A DNA stretch of 64,000 bases. Origin: Nansenia antarctica (lineage: Eukaryota > Chordata > Actinopteri > Argentiniformes > Microstomatidae). Shown here in pieces: positions 21,406 to 32,485 of this stretch (position 1 is the stretch's first letter; every line of letters begins with the position of its first letter). Both the position numbers and the translations under genes were made by a program. Under the pieces are notes generated by a model. It worked only from the letters and a program-made list of their open reading frames with translations, was not told the origin of the DNA and ran no database searches. The DNA is taken from contig OZ022341.1 in NCBI GenBank assembly GCA_963989245.1, positions 77,128,359 through 77,192,358 of the forward strand. Reading direction: 5' to 3'.

Positions 21406-21800
21406 GGCAAGGCAAGTTTATTAGTACAGCACATTTCATACAACAGGGGCAATTCAAAGTGCTTTACATACGTTATTTAAAAATACAGCAAGAGCAGCAT
21501 AGTAAGAAAATGAAAATTACAATGAATAAAAGCAAATATAAGAAGTAAATAGATAAAACATTTAATAAGAATGGAAAAAATACATTGATAGAAGTGTTTG
21601 TGTTTAATCATAACTGGTGCAAAACATTAAGGTTTTTAGCATAGATTTAAATATTTTAAGGGTTTGGGGCCTGTTTGATTTCTTCAGTGAGTTTGTTCCA
21701 GGAGCATGCAGCAGCGTGACTGAAAGCTGCTGCACCGTGTTTTGTTTTTACTCTTGGAACGATTAGCTGATTAGCCTCAGCTGACCTTAGGGACGAACAC
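21406..21800 (-). mobile_element. LINE 3' end (minus strand)
   Basis: On the minus strand the remnant translates in pieces as a C-terminal LINE segment (HAPGTNSLKKSN, PQTLKIFKSMLK) followed by a 3' UTR ending in aaacttgccttgcc. It is 5'-truncated. Confidence 0.6.
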
Positions 21801-22066
21801 TCCCATGATCCCATCTCTTTCCTTTACCTTCTTTGGTGCGTCTTTGTTTGTCACTCATTGTATTTCTTATTTCACAACATCTTCGGAAAAACTCTTGGTT
21901 GGATGTAACTCGGACGGTCTCATCTCTGGTCTCAGTGGTTTTTTAAGTCTTTGTCTGTTTCACCTTCACCCTTCACCTCAGTTCTACTGCTGTGTGCCTA
22001 TGTCTCCTCCCTGACCTTTCTGTGACCTTTAACCTTCGACCTCTCACTGCTCTTCCTCCCCCTCAG

Positions 22067-23292
22067 GGTCAGTATTGACCCGTCCAAACGGCAGACAGCC
22101 AAACCTTCCACCCCTCCTGCACAGGGAGACAAGACTCTTAGTAAGTCTTCTGTCCAACCGACCTCTCCTCTCCTCCTCCCACTCCCTCCCTCCCTCCTTC
22201 TCTCCCTCCTTTTATCACCCCGGCGTTTGCGGCCTGTGATCCATGTCTTACATTCTTTCTTTCTTTCTTTCTTTCTTTCTTTTCATGTATCCGTAAACAA
22301 AAACAAAATAAAATATATACACTACTTTTTTTCAGAATCCATATTTTCTTCCAGATTCAGGAGCGGAAGATATAGAGAGTTGTAGGAAGTCGCAGATGGA
22401 GATATAGCGACAGCGTAAGGGATCATTAAAAAACCCTACCCCCCCCCCCCCCCCCAACCCTAACCCCCCCCCCCACAAAGAGAGCTCTCACCCTGTCTGT
22501 GTTTCAAGTTTATGTGAGAGAACAAACTCTGATGATGCACACCCCAGTCCTGTCCTGTCCCGTCCCCCCTTCTCCCATATGTGTATGTAAAACCCTCACA
22601 GCCCCCCCCCCCTGTCCCACATAACAGCCTCAGAGCCTTTTTTTCGGCCCTTCTATTCTTGCCCCCTATCTTCTCCTCCGCCTGTCCTGCCCTGTCCTGT
22701 CCTGTCCCCTGCCCTGTCCTGTCCTGTCCCCTGTCCTGTCCTGTCCTGTCCCCTGTCCTGTCCTGTCCTATCCCCTGTCCTGTCCCAAGCCAGCCCAGAG
22801 ACCCCCAGGAGCAGCTTCTCTCTGCCTCCCTGCTGGCTGACGTCCAGGCTGGTCTGCATGTCCTGATGTCCTGATGTCCTGATGTCCCCAGCAGGGGACT
22901 GGGCCTCATGTCCCTACCTGTAGTCTCTCTAGCCGTCTCTGCGCTCTGCAGCGGCCTGTCCTGTCCCCTGTCCTGTCCCACGGTGACTAGCAATCTGCTT
23001 GTCCTCTCCTGACACACGTCCAAGAGAGAGAAGAAATAGAGGACACACCTCCTTCGCCTCCTAAAGAGACACTGTCCAACTTTCACCCCCACCTCCCCTC
23101 CCCTTCCCTCCCCCCCTCCCCTCCCCTTCCCTCCCCCCCTCCCCTCCACCCTCCCCTCCCCTCCCCTCCACCACCCAGACCAGAGTAGACAGCATGAGTC
23201 CTCCCACACCAGCAGCAAGTCCACATGGTGGCGTCTTCTGCATGCAGTGGAAGTGATGCACAGTGTGTCTGGTTATGCGTGGACTGTAGGTG

Positions 23293-23343
<51 letters not shown>

Positions 23344-24752
23344 TGTGTGTGTCTCTGTGTGTTTGGGTGAATCTCATGTTCTCATGTTTATCAAGCTTTA
23401 CACAAGCTGTCATCTGGTCATAGCATCATCACCATCACTGTGTTCCCTGTGCTGTGTGTGTGTGTGGTGTAGAAGCATCTCTTCTTCTTTGTTACTTTTT
23501 AAAATCTGGGTTTCAATGTTTTTGGTGAAAGAAGCAAGAAAGTGTGAACCCCCAGTCTGACTGATCATGTGACTGGTCATGTGACTGGTCAGCTCGAGCT
23601 CCATTTGATTTATTCCAGATATTCTTGAGAGAATCGTCAATATTTTGTCCTGTGTCGGGGTTTCATGTTAAGATTGTTCTGATGAGGTGATGATATTTTG
23701 GTGGTGGCTTTCTTGTTTTTATAACTTCCAGTTATGTAACTGTTACTTGTTCTCTCTCTGTGTATGTACGGTAAACAATATCTCTCTCTTGTTCTCCGTG
23801 ATCTTTCAATGATAAAAAAACGTTCTTTGGGAAGTCAACATTTCAGTTTTTTTGTCTTCCCCCCCCCATCCCCTCTTCATCTTCCTCCGCTTCCTCAACG
23901 TCTGACAGAGTCTCAACCGAGTTTGAGAGAACCGGGAGATTTGAGGGCTCAAGGTGAGGTATCTGCGCTGGTCCTGACCCCCACAGGCTTCAAGCCTCCT
24001 CCTCCCGCCACCATGCTATGAACCCCCCCCCCCCCCATCCATCCAGTCAGTCAGTCAGTCAGTCCCTAGCCCCCCCGGTCCATCCAGGATGTCTTCCCCC
24101 TCCTCCCATTAGAAGCTTATGAGGGGATCTGAATGGGGTGTGTTGGTGTTGTTGGTGCTTTAAGTGCGTGCCCCCCGCCTGTTGTGATTGTGCCCCCCCC
24201 CCCCCCCCCGGTCTGCATGACGCCACTCTGCTTGTGTGCTGCATAACCGCCAGTCAGTCGCATGCTCACGACCCCGCAATCAACAGCATGGTTGTGTTGT
24301 CGGTTTATTGAGACCTCTGTGTGTCTGTACAGGTTTGATGGATACATTTTGTCCATTTCCTGTCTCCTGTGTGTCATTTCCTGTCTTCCTGTCTCCCACC
24401 CTGCAGTCGCCATGTACCTGGGGATCAGAAAGGGGAAAGGGCGGGCGGTAAACCCCGCTCCCTCAGGTTCACTTGGAGTATGCGGACCACCAGCTCCCTG
24501 GAGCCCAGCCACATCATGAGGGAGATCCGCAAGGTGCTCGACGCCAACAACTGCGACTACGAACAGCAGGGGAGTTTCCTGCTGCTGTGTGTCCACGGAG
24601 ACGGACACGCTGAGAACCTTGTCCAGTGGGAGATGGAGGTGTGTAAGCTGCCCCGCCTCTCCCTCAACGGCGTGAGGTTCAAGAGGATATCCGGCTCATC
24701 CATCACTTTTAAAAACATTGCTTCCAAAGTCTCCAACGAGTTAAAGCTCTGA
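22067..24752 (+). CDS. mark3: MAP/microtubule affinity-regulating kinase 3, last three exons
   Basis: Three exons are visible: 22067-22140 (VSIDPSKRQTAKPSTPPA), 23909-23953 (SQPSLREPGDLRAQ) and 24407-24752. Each has GT-AG sites, and all internal phases agree (each exon ends in phase 1). The last exon starts VAMYLGIRK and later carries RFTWSM and the KA1 domain (LPRLSLNGVRFKRISG), ending FKNIASKVSNELKL. KA1 binds acidic phospholipids and restrains the kinase; MARKs phosphorylate tau/MAPs at KxGS motifs. The NNCDYEQ and GDGHAENLVQWEME residues fit MARK3 best, and the convergent creatine kinase neighbour matches human MARK3-CKB. Between VAMYLGIRK and KPRSLRFTWSM the frame shifts by one base (around 24440, a G-rich run): a real lesion or a sequence error. 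Kinase and UBA exons are not in the window. Confidence 0.85.
22252..22281. repeat. TTTC microsatellite in a mark3 intron
   Basis: A run of ttct/tttc units followed by AT-rich sequence and, at 22441-22475, two poly-C tracts. Confidence 0.8.
22679..22793. repeat. Pentamer tgtcc array in a mark3 intron
   Basis: Repeated cctgt/tgtcc units interrupted by cccctg. Long open frames across this GC-rich array on both strands are compositional and not genes. A C-rich cccctcccc run follows at 23090-23175. Confidence 0.85.
23297..23352. repeat. GT microsatellite in a mark3 intron
   Basis: About 25 GT units with a few interruptions. Confidence 0.9.
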
Positions 24753-25200
24753 ACACAAGGGCCGAATATGATCTAGAACGTATTTAAGCTGTACAATCAT
24801 TAAAGTAGCAGTTTCCAAATGTTTTTTAACAAGAATACACAGAGTATGTATTGAATATTATAATGTATAGAGTAATGCTTTGGCAATAATCACTGAATAA
24901 CTTACTAATAACTACAGTATAATCTGGCCATATTTGGCCAACATAACGAGTTGAATATGATTTGTCATGCTGTGAACGTGGACAAAGAGCATTTATAGTC
25001 TTTGGTATTATTTATTTCATCTTTTCTCTCCTCATGAAACCTTAGCATTGTTTTCAGTGTACATAATGTATCTTACTTCCAGACAGCCACACATTGTTAT
25101 ACTCCATTTTTCTTTTATATTGTTTAAAAGTAGAGCTCATGGAATTCATGTAAAATGTATGCTCACAAGGTCAGAGTCACCCGTGTCTCAATTAAAATGT
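24753..25200 (+). other. mark3 3' UTR
   Basis: AT-rich sequence after the TGA at 24750-24752. ATTAAA at 25191-25196 is the likely polyadenylation signal. About 150 bases separate it from the polyadenylation signal of the convergent creatine kinase. Confidence 0.65.
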
Positions 25201-25341
25201 CTGTAAACATGGTTCACAGTCTTGACTTCTCATGCTAAGGGTCGATCGTGTGGCTTATTTAAATACCAAGAAGGATCATGGGTAACTTCAGCACGCATGC
25301 AGTGACAAAGAACAAACGCAGTCAACCACAGATCGAAACAT

Positions 25342-25347
25342 TTTATT
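25342..25347 (-). terminator. Creatine kinase polyadenylation signal
   Basis: AATAAA on the minus strand, 165 bases beyond the stop codon of the creatine kinase. Confidence 0.75.
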
Positions 25348-25511
25348 GTTGTGTTTTCAGATCCACTCTCACGTTGAAAGAAGACCTTGAGTGAGAGAGT
25401 AAGTGCTCTTTAATACAGAGTGCATTCCAGGATAGTGTCACACATTCATTCAGACATGGGGAGGGGGAGGGAGGGAGGGAGGGGGGGAGGGGTGTCCAAC
25501 CAGGGGAGAGT

Positions 25512-28500
25512 TTACTTCTGGGCGGGCATCAGGTCATCGATTGACCCGCCCTTCTCCAGCTTCTTCTCCATCTCCACCAGCAGCTTCACGCCGTCCACCA
25601 CCATCTGCATCAGCGCCACCTCAGAGAAGCCCAGCCGGTCGGCGTTGGAGATGTCGAAGGTTCCTCCCACAGCCGCGGTGTCCACGCCACCTGAGAAGAG
25701 GCCAGACCGTTAGTCACCAGCCATCAACACAGGGGTTTCAGAACCGATACAGTATTCCTTCTGGCAAATGTATTGTCAGCATTACATGACGACATCATCA
25801 TCATCATCTCCTTTACCTGTTCCGCGTTTCTGAAGCCTCAGCTTCTTGAGGATCTCCTCAAACTTGGCGTGCTTGCTGACGTTGGGGATCTTGACGTGGA
25901 CGCCGGCGCGCAGCCCCGTGCCGAGGTTAGAGGGGCAGGTCAGCACGTAGCCCAGGTGCTCGTTCCACATGAAGGCGTGGCCGTTGTCTTTGAACAGAGA
26001 CTCGATCTGCGGAGAAGGAGATTCGGGGGGTGGGGGCAGAATTTAGTTAAGGTCGACATCGACGTTACCACAGAGTCGATAACTAGCAACATTTTTATAA
26101 AAACACCACGTTCTGAACGTGTGACGATGGTAAGTTACGGTGGAGATGATTGGCAGGTCTAGCTCGCCCAACCAGACGCCCCCTGGGTCTCACCTTGGTG
26201 AGGCCGGTGCAGAAGCGTGTGAACACCTCCCTCATGTTGCCTCCATTCTGCATGGAGATGACCCTCAGGTGGTCCTCCTCGTTCACCCACACCAGGAACG
26301 TCTTGTTCTCGTTGTGCCTGAGACAGAGGAGAGCCTTAAACAACCTTCCTCTGAGCTCAGGAAGTAAGGCTTCTGAAGCACCAAATGTAATGTATGTATA
26401 AATAAGCCTTATTAACACCAGAACAGCCGTGGGTGGGGTCTTTTGACCGTGAGAGTAAAATTATTTTTATATCTTTGCACTTGATCAAATTTCAGGACCA
26501 CTAGTGGTCGTTGTGTGTAAGTAGCAGCTTCCCATTGTAAAGACTATGGTCGTTTGACCCCCGAGGCGCCTCACCAGATGCCCCGGCCGTCGGGCCAGTC
26601 CCGGCCCATCCCGGCGGACAGCAGCAGAGGAGACACGGGCTTGTCGAACAGGAAGTGGTCGTCGATCAGCAGCTGCTGCTCCTCGTCCGTCATGTTCTTC
26701 AGGGCGTAGTACTTCCCCTTCAGGTCACCTGACAGGGCGGCCAGGGCTGGAGAGGAACGGACATGTTAGCTCCTCTGGGGCTCGGGCGGTAGAGCATGGC
26801 GCTAACAGCGCTTAGGTTGTGGGTTCGATTCCCGCTGGGACCGTATATACTAAAATGTATGTATGCACTCACTGCAATGTAAGTGTCTTTGGATAAACAT
26901 GTCAGCTGAATGGTGTATGTTATTATATTATTATATCAGCTCCGTTTGAGTCTCCGTTCATCTGGAGGATTAAATGTGTGGTGTCCCTCTTCTTACCTTC
27001 ACTAATCCTGCCATGTAACAACAGTATTATTAACACCAGTATTATTAACACCAGTATTTACATTACAAGCCACAAATGACCTGTTCAAAACAGCCAAACA
27101 AAGCCAGTGACCTAAAACTGTTTAACAAAGACATCCCCATACGACTCGCCAACTCTCCTGTCAATAACTTGCATTAATTCGGCTTGCCACTAGAGGGGAA
27201 CCTCTACACAGTAATGTGGAAATGCATCATGACAGGGTGGCGTGCAGAGCTCCTGACCCGTTGCTGTGCAGAATGCTGTCTGTCCTCTGCTCCGTTATAG
27301 GTCATGGCTGGACAGAAACATCCACCTTTATCCTAAGCCTGCTTAGTGGTGCGTCAGCTTCTGTCCACCGCAACCCCCTCCCCTGTCATCCTCATCTAAC
27401 CCCGCCCCTGTCACCCTCATCTGAACATCTGTGCTCAACTCTACGTACCACCCTACCCCTCTATGTACCACCCTACCCCTCTATACCCCCCTACATACCA
27501 CCCTACCCCTCTATGTACCACTCTACCCCTCTATGTACCACCCTACCACTCCATGTACCACCTTATCACTCCACTATGTACTACCCTACCCCTCGACGTA
27601 CCACCCTACCACTCCATGTACCACCTTATCACTCCACTATGTACTACCCTACCCCTCGACGTACCACCCTACCCTACCCTACCCCTCCATGTACCACCCT
27701 ATCCTACCACCCACGTACCACCCTACCCCCATCACTCCAAGTAACATTTAAACCCTCGCCACACGGCCCCTCTCCTCCGTACCCTCTATGGAGAGCTTCT
27801 CGATGCCCCTCCTCTCCCCGCGGCTGCAGTGGGGGGGCAGGCAGAACCCGCGGACGCTCCGGCCTGTCCGGACGCGGGAGCTCAGGACGTAGTTGGGGTC
27901 CAGGTCATCTCCGCCCTGCAACAACACACAGCGGTTAGCCTCTCTGCAGGAGGGTAGAGGGCTTCAATAAACCATGGGTCTCCCATCTCCAGAGAGACAG
28001 ACTGACAGCCGTGTGTCAGGGAACAGAACAGCACCGGACCTTCAGGTTCTCTGGGTTCAGGTCGGTCTTGTGCTTGTCGGAGGGTTTGTAGCCTCCGTGT
28101 CTCTCCTCGATGACGGGGTCCAGCAGCTCCTTGAACACCTCGTAGGTCTCCTCGTCTCCCGCCACGCACCCCACCGTCATGATGAAGGGATGGCCTGGAG
28201 GAGAGACCAATCAGGAGGGGGCTTAGATGGAGACACACACTCAGGACCAATGACCAGGGTGGTGTTCCATCAACAACGCTAAAGGGAAAATCCAGGCTTA
28301 TTCTGATAAGTCTAGTTATCCAAAATAAGCCTGGATGTTCCTTTATAGACGTTGATGGAACAACCCCCAGGTCACTGACCAAAGCTCAGAATGTCATCAA
28401 GCTCAAGGCCTATACTGAGACTGAGACTGGGGATGGGTGTGTGTTACCAGGATTATCAACCCCTGTCTGAATGACCCCGTCTATGGTGAAGCCGTTGGGG

Positions 28501-28625
28501 GTGGCTCTCTCTCGGAGCTGCTTGTATATGTCCTGGGTACATATACAGGACTCCTCGTCAGGCGACAGCCTCTTGATTGTCACTTTGGCCATTTGGTCAT
28601 TGCTGAACAGTAACAACAAACACAT
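25512..28625 (-). CDS. ckb: Cytosolic creatine kinase, brain/testis type
   Basis: Seven coding exons on the minus strand: 28625-28448, 28194-28040, 27915-27783, 26746-26575, 26317-26194, 26006-25817 and 25690-25512 (stop 25514-25512). All junctions are GT-AG with matching phases; the sum is 1131 bases, 376 residues, close to the usual 381. The enzyme transfers phosphate between creatine phosphate and ADP. Visible signatures are VLSSRVRTGRS (nucleotide-binding Args), VNEEDHLRVISM, the active-site Cys in LTCPSNLGTG and RLQKRGTGGVDTA. RGFCLPPHCSRGERR-type residues, FTRFCTGL and RLGFSEV favour the brain/testis class over muscle. The N-terminus is unusual: instead of MPFGNTHN...DLSKHNNHMAKV the first exon offers MCLLLLFSNDQMAKV and then an extra TIKRLSPDEESCIC. 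The first exon could therefore start at a splice acceptor (gttcag before 28609) with the real start upstream. Confidence 0.92.
26780..26905 (+). mobile_element. tRNA-derived SINE in a creatine kinase intron
   Basis: A pol III A-box-like gggcggtagagcatgg and B box gggttcgattcccgctgg head are followed by a tail with gtaagtgtctttggataaa and cagctgaatgg. Structure and tail match fish tRNA-derived SINEs, so it is not a tRNA gene. Confidence 0.75.
27440..27745. repeat. 20-bp minisatellite in a creatine kinase intron
   Basis: Units of taccaccctacccctctatg with many variants, about 15 copies, between the third and fourth coding exons of the creatine kinase. Frames such as PTPLCTTLPL are translations of the repeat. 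Confidence 0.85.
28257..28373. mobile_element. Hairpin MITE in a creatine kinase intron
   Basis: Inverted halves ggtggtgttccatcaac ... aatccaggctta and taagcctggat ... gttgatggaacaaccccc. Halves of the same family lie at 13615-13665 and 15772-15832. Confidence 0.75.
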
Positions 28626-29764
28626 TCTACAGGGTAAGGGGAAGCTACCTGTTATGCTTTAAAAAAATGCATATGGCATTTTTGAAATCTACATTCTCCT
28701 TAAAAGTGTTCTCCTTACTTGGTAGGCTAGTAAGGTAGGTTAAGTGTTGATTGTAAGTCGCTTTGGAATAAGCCGGCGTCTGCTAAATGCCAAAAATGTA
28801 AATGTAAGGGGGCAACTGTCAGCTAGTGATATTCTTGTTGCCTGTTAAATGTTATTATGGCATGCCTGACTAACCAAATAATTGACCTATGTTCCAGCTA
28901 CTAACACTGAGTGAGAGGCAGACCAATTGAATAAACTGCAACTATACACTTGATGCCGAAATGTTGCTGTAATGTTTTAACCCATCGGCAAGGTCATTGT
29001 GCAGAACAGAAGTGTGTCCTTGAAACGTGACGATCAGAAGCCGCCACATCGGATCCAGAGACGCCCTAAACGCCCCTCGCTAAACCCCGTTACCAGGCAG
29101 GACAGGTGTCTGGGTGGTTGAAAGCCGCTTGACTCTTTACCTGGGTTATCTACCCCGGTCTGTCTTGTATGTAAACCAATACACTAGTCTTGTATGTAAA
29201 ACCAATGCACTAGACTTGTATGTAAACCAATACTACACTAGTCTTGTATGTAAAACCAATGCACTAGTCTTGTATGTAAACCAATACTACACTAGTCTTG
29301 TATGTAAACCAATGCACTAGTATTGTATGTAAACTTTACATACAATACTAGTGCATTGGTTTACATACAAGACTAGTGCATTGGTTTACATACAAGACTA
29401 GTGCATTGGTTTACATACAAGACTAGTGCATTGGTTTACATACAAGACGAGTGTGTTGGTTTATTTGGGAATCAGAAGAGCTTCATAATAATTGTTTGGG
29501 ATTGTCAATGTCTCCATGTAGAAGAAGAGCAGTATTATGTATGCATCAATGCAATCACGATTCCCAGTTGTTAACTGACCACTAAAACCCATTAAAACCC
29601 ATTGAAACCATTAAAACCCATTTAAATCATTAAAACCCATCTTTTTAATATTGCCTTTAAATTACTAAATGGTTAAATGATGATTACATAATGATTAAAG
29701 CATTTGAGCTGCAATGTTTGCAGGAAAAGTGCTATACGAATAATGGTTATTATTATAACCATTA

Positions 29765-29811
<47 letters not shown>

Positions 29812-30733
29812 CAGTTTCTCCTCCTGTCTTTTTAAAAGATTCCGACGTCATCAACTGGAGCCGAAAATAACACATTTCAGTCGTTTGATCGCATCTACGA
29901 AGCGCAGCGTTTGCGCCGATTCACAGATCTGCACCGCATCTAGACCGCCTCGTACTTCAGATGTCAATGTAACTGAAGCAAACACGGTGTCATAGTCTGT
30001 AAACCTGCGCCTCTTCCGCCCAGTTACAACACTCACCAACCAGGACACGTGGAGACTGATGTGAGAGCTCCTGGATCGCCATCCTCATTTGGAAAACACC
30101 GTGATATCAACAGCAACCTTTTATTTGATGTTTTAATCCAGCTGTTTTTCAGAAGGTGGGTCAAGAAGCTGATGAACGGTGTGAGAGGTGAAAGCGTAGC
30201 TACTATAGCTAGCATCGTTGAGACCAGTTCAGTTGTGCACAGGGACCTTGCCGGATAACACTAGCTGGCTAGTTTGCTTGTCTGTGTAGATTAAAGATGT
30301 GTACAGTTTCTCCAGGTTGTTTATTGTTAGGCTATGCTTGCACCCTTGGCTAGCTAGCCACCGCTGCTCATGTAGCTAACTGCTCCTTTAGTTTAGTTTA
30401 GTTTAGTTAGGGTTAGTTTACTCCACTGGGATATATTCTATATCTATATTATATATACTTACAGTTTCTCCATATGTTCTGCCGTGGTTGTGGCTGTTTC
30501 AGGTGAAGCCGTCAGGTGAAAATAAACGGTCAGTTAATCAGAGTTATGATGATAAACTGTCACTTTAAATGATACAATGTTTGAATCTAAACAAGGCGCG
30601 TGGCGTGTGTGGCGCGTGTGCATGCATTTGATGATTAACAACATTTTGTAGAATGTTTATTTTTGAGAGAGGAGATTTCTGCCTGCAGGCAGGTCAAGGG
30701 TTAGAATTGAGTGTCATAATTTCTAGGTTGTTG

Positions 30734-30795
<62 letters not shown>
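28626..30795. other. Region 5' of the creatine kinase, repeats only
   Basis: Contains a SINE tail (28750-28805, gtaagtcgctttggaataa), the inverted tandem array at 29155-29460, an ATT microsatellite at 29764-29811 and a TATC microsatellite at 30735-30796. The first exon and promoter of the creatine kinase should be here, but I cannot place them with confidence. Small frames at 29851-30258 lack recognisable domains. Confidence 0.5.
29155..29460. repeat. Tandem array that reverses orientation at its centre
   Basis: The left half has about six units of cttgtatgtaaaccaatgca plus ctagt. At 29325-29345 (tattgtatgtaaac tttacatacaata) the orientation flips and four or five units run in reverse complement to 29460. 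The whole is a large imperfect palindrome. Confidence 0.92.

Positions 30796-30796
<1 letters not shown>
30735..30796. repeat. TATC microsatellite
   Basis: About 15 units, directly joined to the minisatellite of TRIM copy 2; it replaces the distal part of the RING exon there. Confidence 0.95.
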
Positions 30797-31431
30797 CATA
30801 CAATATCTGTGTCCATACACTAGCTGTGTCCATACAGTAGCTGTGTCCATACACTAGCTGTGTACATACAGTAGCTGTGTCCATACAGTAGCTGGTCCAT
30901 ACACTAGCTGTGTCCATACAGTATCTGTGTACATACACTAGCTGTGTCCATACACTAGCTGTGTCCATACAGTATCTGTCCATACAGTAGCTGTGTCCAT
31001 ACAGTATCTGTCCATACACTAGCTGTGTCCATACAGTAGCTGTGTCCATACACTAGCTGTGTCCATACAGTAGCTGGTCCATAGACACTAGCTGTGTCCA
31101 CACACTAGCTGTGTCCATACACTAGCTGTGTCCATACAGTAGCTGTGTCCACACACTAGCTGTGTCCATACAGTAGCTGTGTCCATACAGTAGCTGGTCC
31201 ATACACTAGCTGTGTCCATACACATACACTAGCTGTGTCCATACAGTAGCTGTGTCCATACAGTAGCTGTGTCCATACAGTAGCTGTGTCCGTACAGTAG
31301 CTGTGTCCAGACAGTAGCTGTGTCCATACAGTAGCTGTGTCACAGGTAAGGGTCACCGGATCCTTCAATCGATCCAGACAAATCGGGCATCTGAATTGGT
31401 CCTCCTCTACAAACATTTTAGCTGCTCCCAT
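30796..31431 (-). pseudogene. TRIM RING exon with 17-bp minisatellite, copy 2
   Basis: The frame from 31431 has the same first 30 residues as copy 1 (MGAAKMFVEEDQFRCPICLD, KDPVTLTC), then about 32 units of the 17-bp repeat down to 30796. The downstream RING and B-box coding found in copy 1 is absent; the array runs into a TATC microsatellite. The two copies share flanks but differ in the order of the variant units, so the arrays have changed since the duplication. It cannot encode a working E3 ligase. Confidence 0.85.
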
Positions 31432-32485
31432 TTTGCCAACAGTCTATACACAAAGTAGGAATTATATCAATTTTGAGTTTTGAACAAGATTAAATGTAGA
31501 GCTGAGATCGACGCAAATGTGCCTCAACATTGAATGTGTGGTCGTTCTGGTTGAACTGGTACAACAGTCACTGGCTGCAGTGCAGTGTTCTTCGTCAATA
31601 TAGTGTGGAACAGTCACAGACTTGGGACCTAACACACAGTGCCCCTAGCCTGGCACAATGCAGCAGTCCCTCAGCCGCTTCTCCGGGGTTAAAAGAGTAG
31701 GCACTATTTTACCCTCTACCTGTTGAATAGAATACTGCAAGTAATGCATCTTTTGAATTACTTATATTCAGTACTCAAGTTGTAAAAGAAAATCAGGGGG
31801 GATGGTGGATTTTATCATATGGGGACAATTTGAGCATCCCACAGCGTCAGTGACTTCAGTGTCAGTGACTTGGTAAAAATGTCATTGCATGTGTGCGTGC
31901 TAGGGGTGGGCATCAATGATCGACGATCGATAATTGATCGATAAGGATCTTGGTCGATCACAAAATATTTTAATCGATAATCATTAATAAATTAGTTTTT
32001 TTTTTTTTAAAGGACATTAACGTTTTCAGTCATCCTCCTATTTGTGAGTAACTGTTTTTTTTACTGCTCCTATGGTGAGTTACGTAAAATGTGTTTTTAA
32101 GTTAAACAATTTAGGCTACTCACTGCCTTGTTTAAGAGGATTGTTATCTGACTGATGAATGTGTGCAATAGCAACACAAATAACGTTTTTCCCCCAAGGA
32201 AAACATGCTTGTTATTTCTTGTAAAAAAAAAGAAAAAACACTTTTTTTTTTTGTAATGAAAAAAAAGCGTATCGATTAATCGATAATTGGTCGTTAATTC
32301 TTGCGATTATCGAAAAAGAAATGTTGATCGTTTGCCCAGCCCTAGTGCGTGCCCACAGTATTTTATTCAATATGCGCAAAACTAAATGTTGAAATAGCAG
32401 TAATACCACGTTCATTGATAAAATGACATAAGGGATGGAATGGGGGGATGGCAGTTTTCGAAGGGGGATGATTTTTACTGTTCAA
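31342..32485. repeat. TRIM-flank duplication, second copy
   Basis: Matches 14791-15372 and 16125-16210. It has its own hAT insert (31901-32344) and lacks the one in copy 1. It has a short extra stretch (gattaaatgtagagctgag, 31489) not in copy 1. Confidence 0.9.
31901..32344. mobile_element. hAT MITE (taggggtgggca ends)
   Basis: 444 bp, ends taggggtgggca and tgcccagcccta, exact 8-bp duplication gtgcgtgc (31893-31900, 32345-32352). The duplicate at 15310 shows the empty site. Subterminal cgatcgat/atcgataatt repeats are typical of this hAT group. Confidence 0.95.

Noticed and set aside
22460..23261. Long open frames on the minus strand rich in Gly, Arg and Gln
   Set aside because: They are translations of C-rich and tgtcc repeats in mark3 introns, with no conserved domain and frames open on several registers.
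22067..24752. Assignment as mark4 next to a muscle creatine kinase
   Set aside because: The human MARK4-CKM pair has the same layout, but the KA1 residues (NNCDYEQ, HGDGHAENLV) and the creatine kinase residues (GFCLPPHCSRGERR-like, RLGFSEV) fit MARK3 and CKB better.
26790..26855. Possible tRNA gene
   Set aside because: Pol III boxes are present but the anticodon stem is not convincing and a SINE tail follows.
27216..27938. 240-codon plus-strand frame rich in Pro, Thr and Tyr
   Set aside because: It is the translation of the 20-bp minisatellite and of the antisense of a creatine kinase exon.
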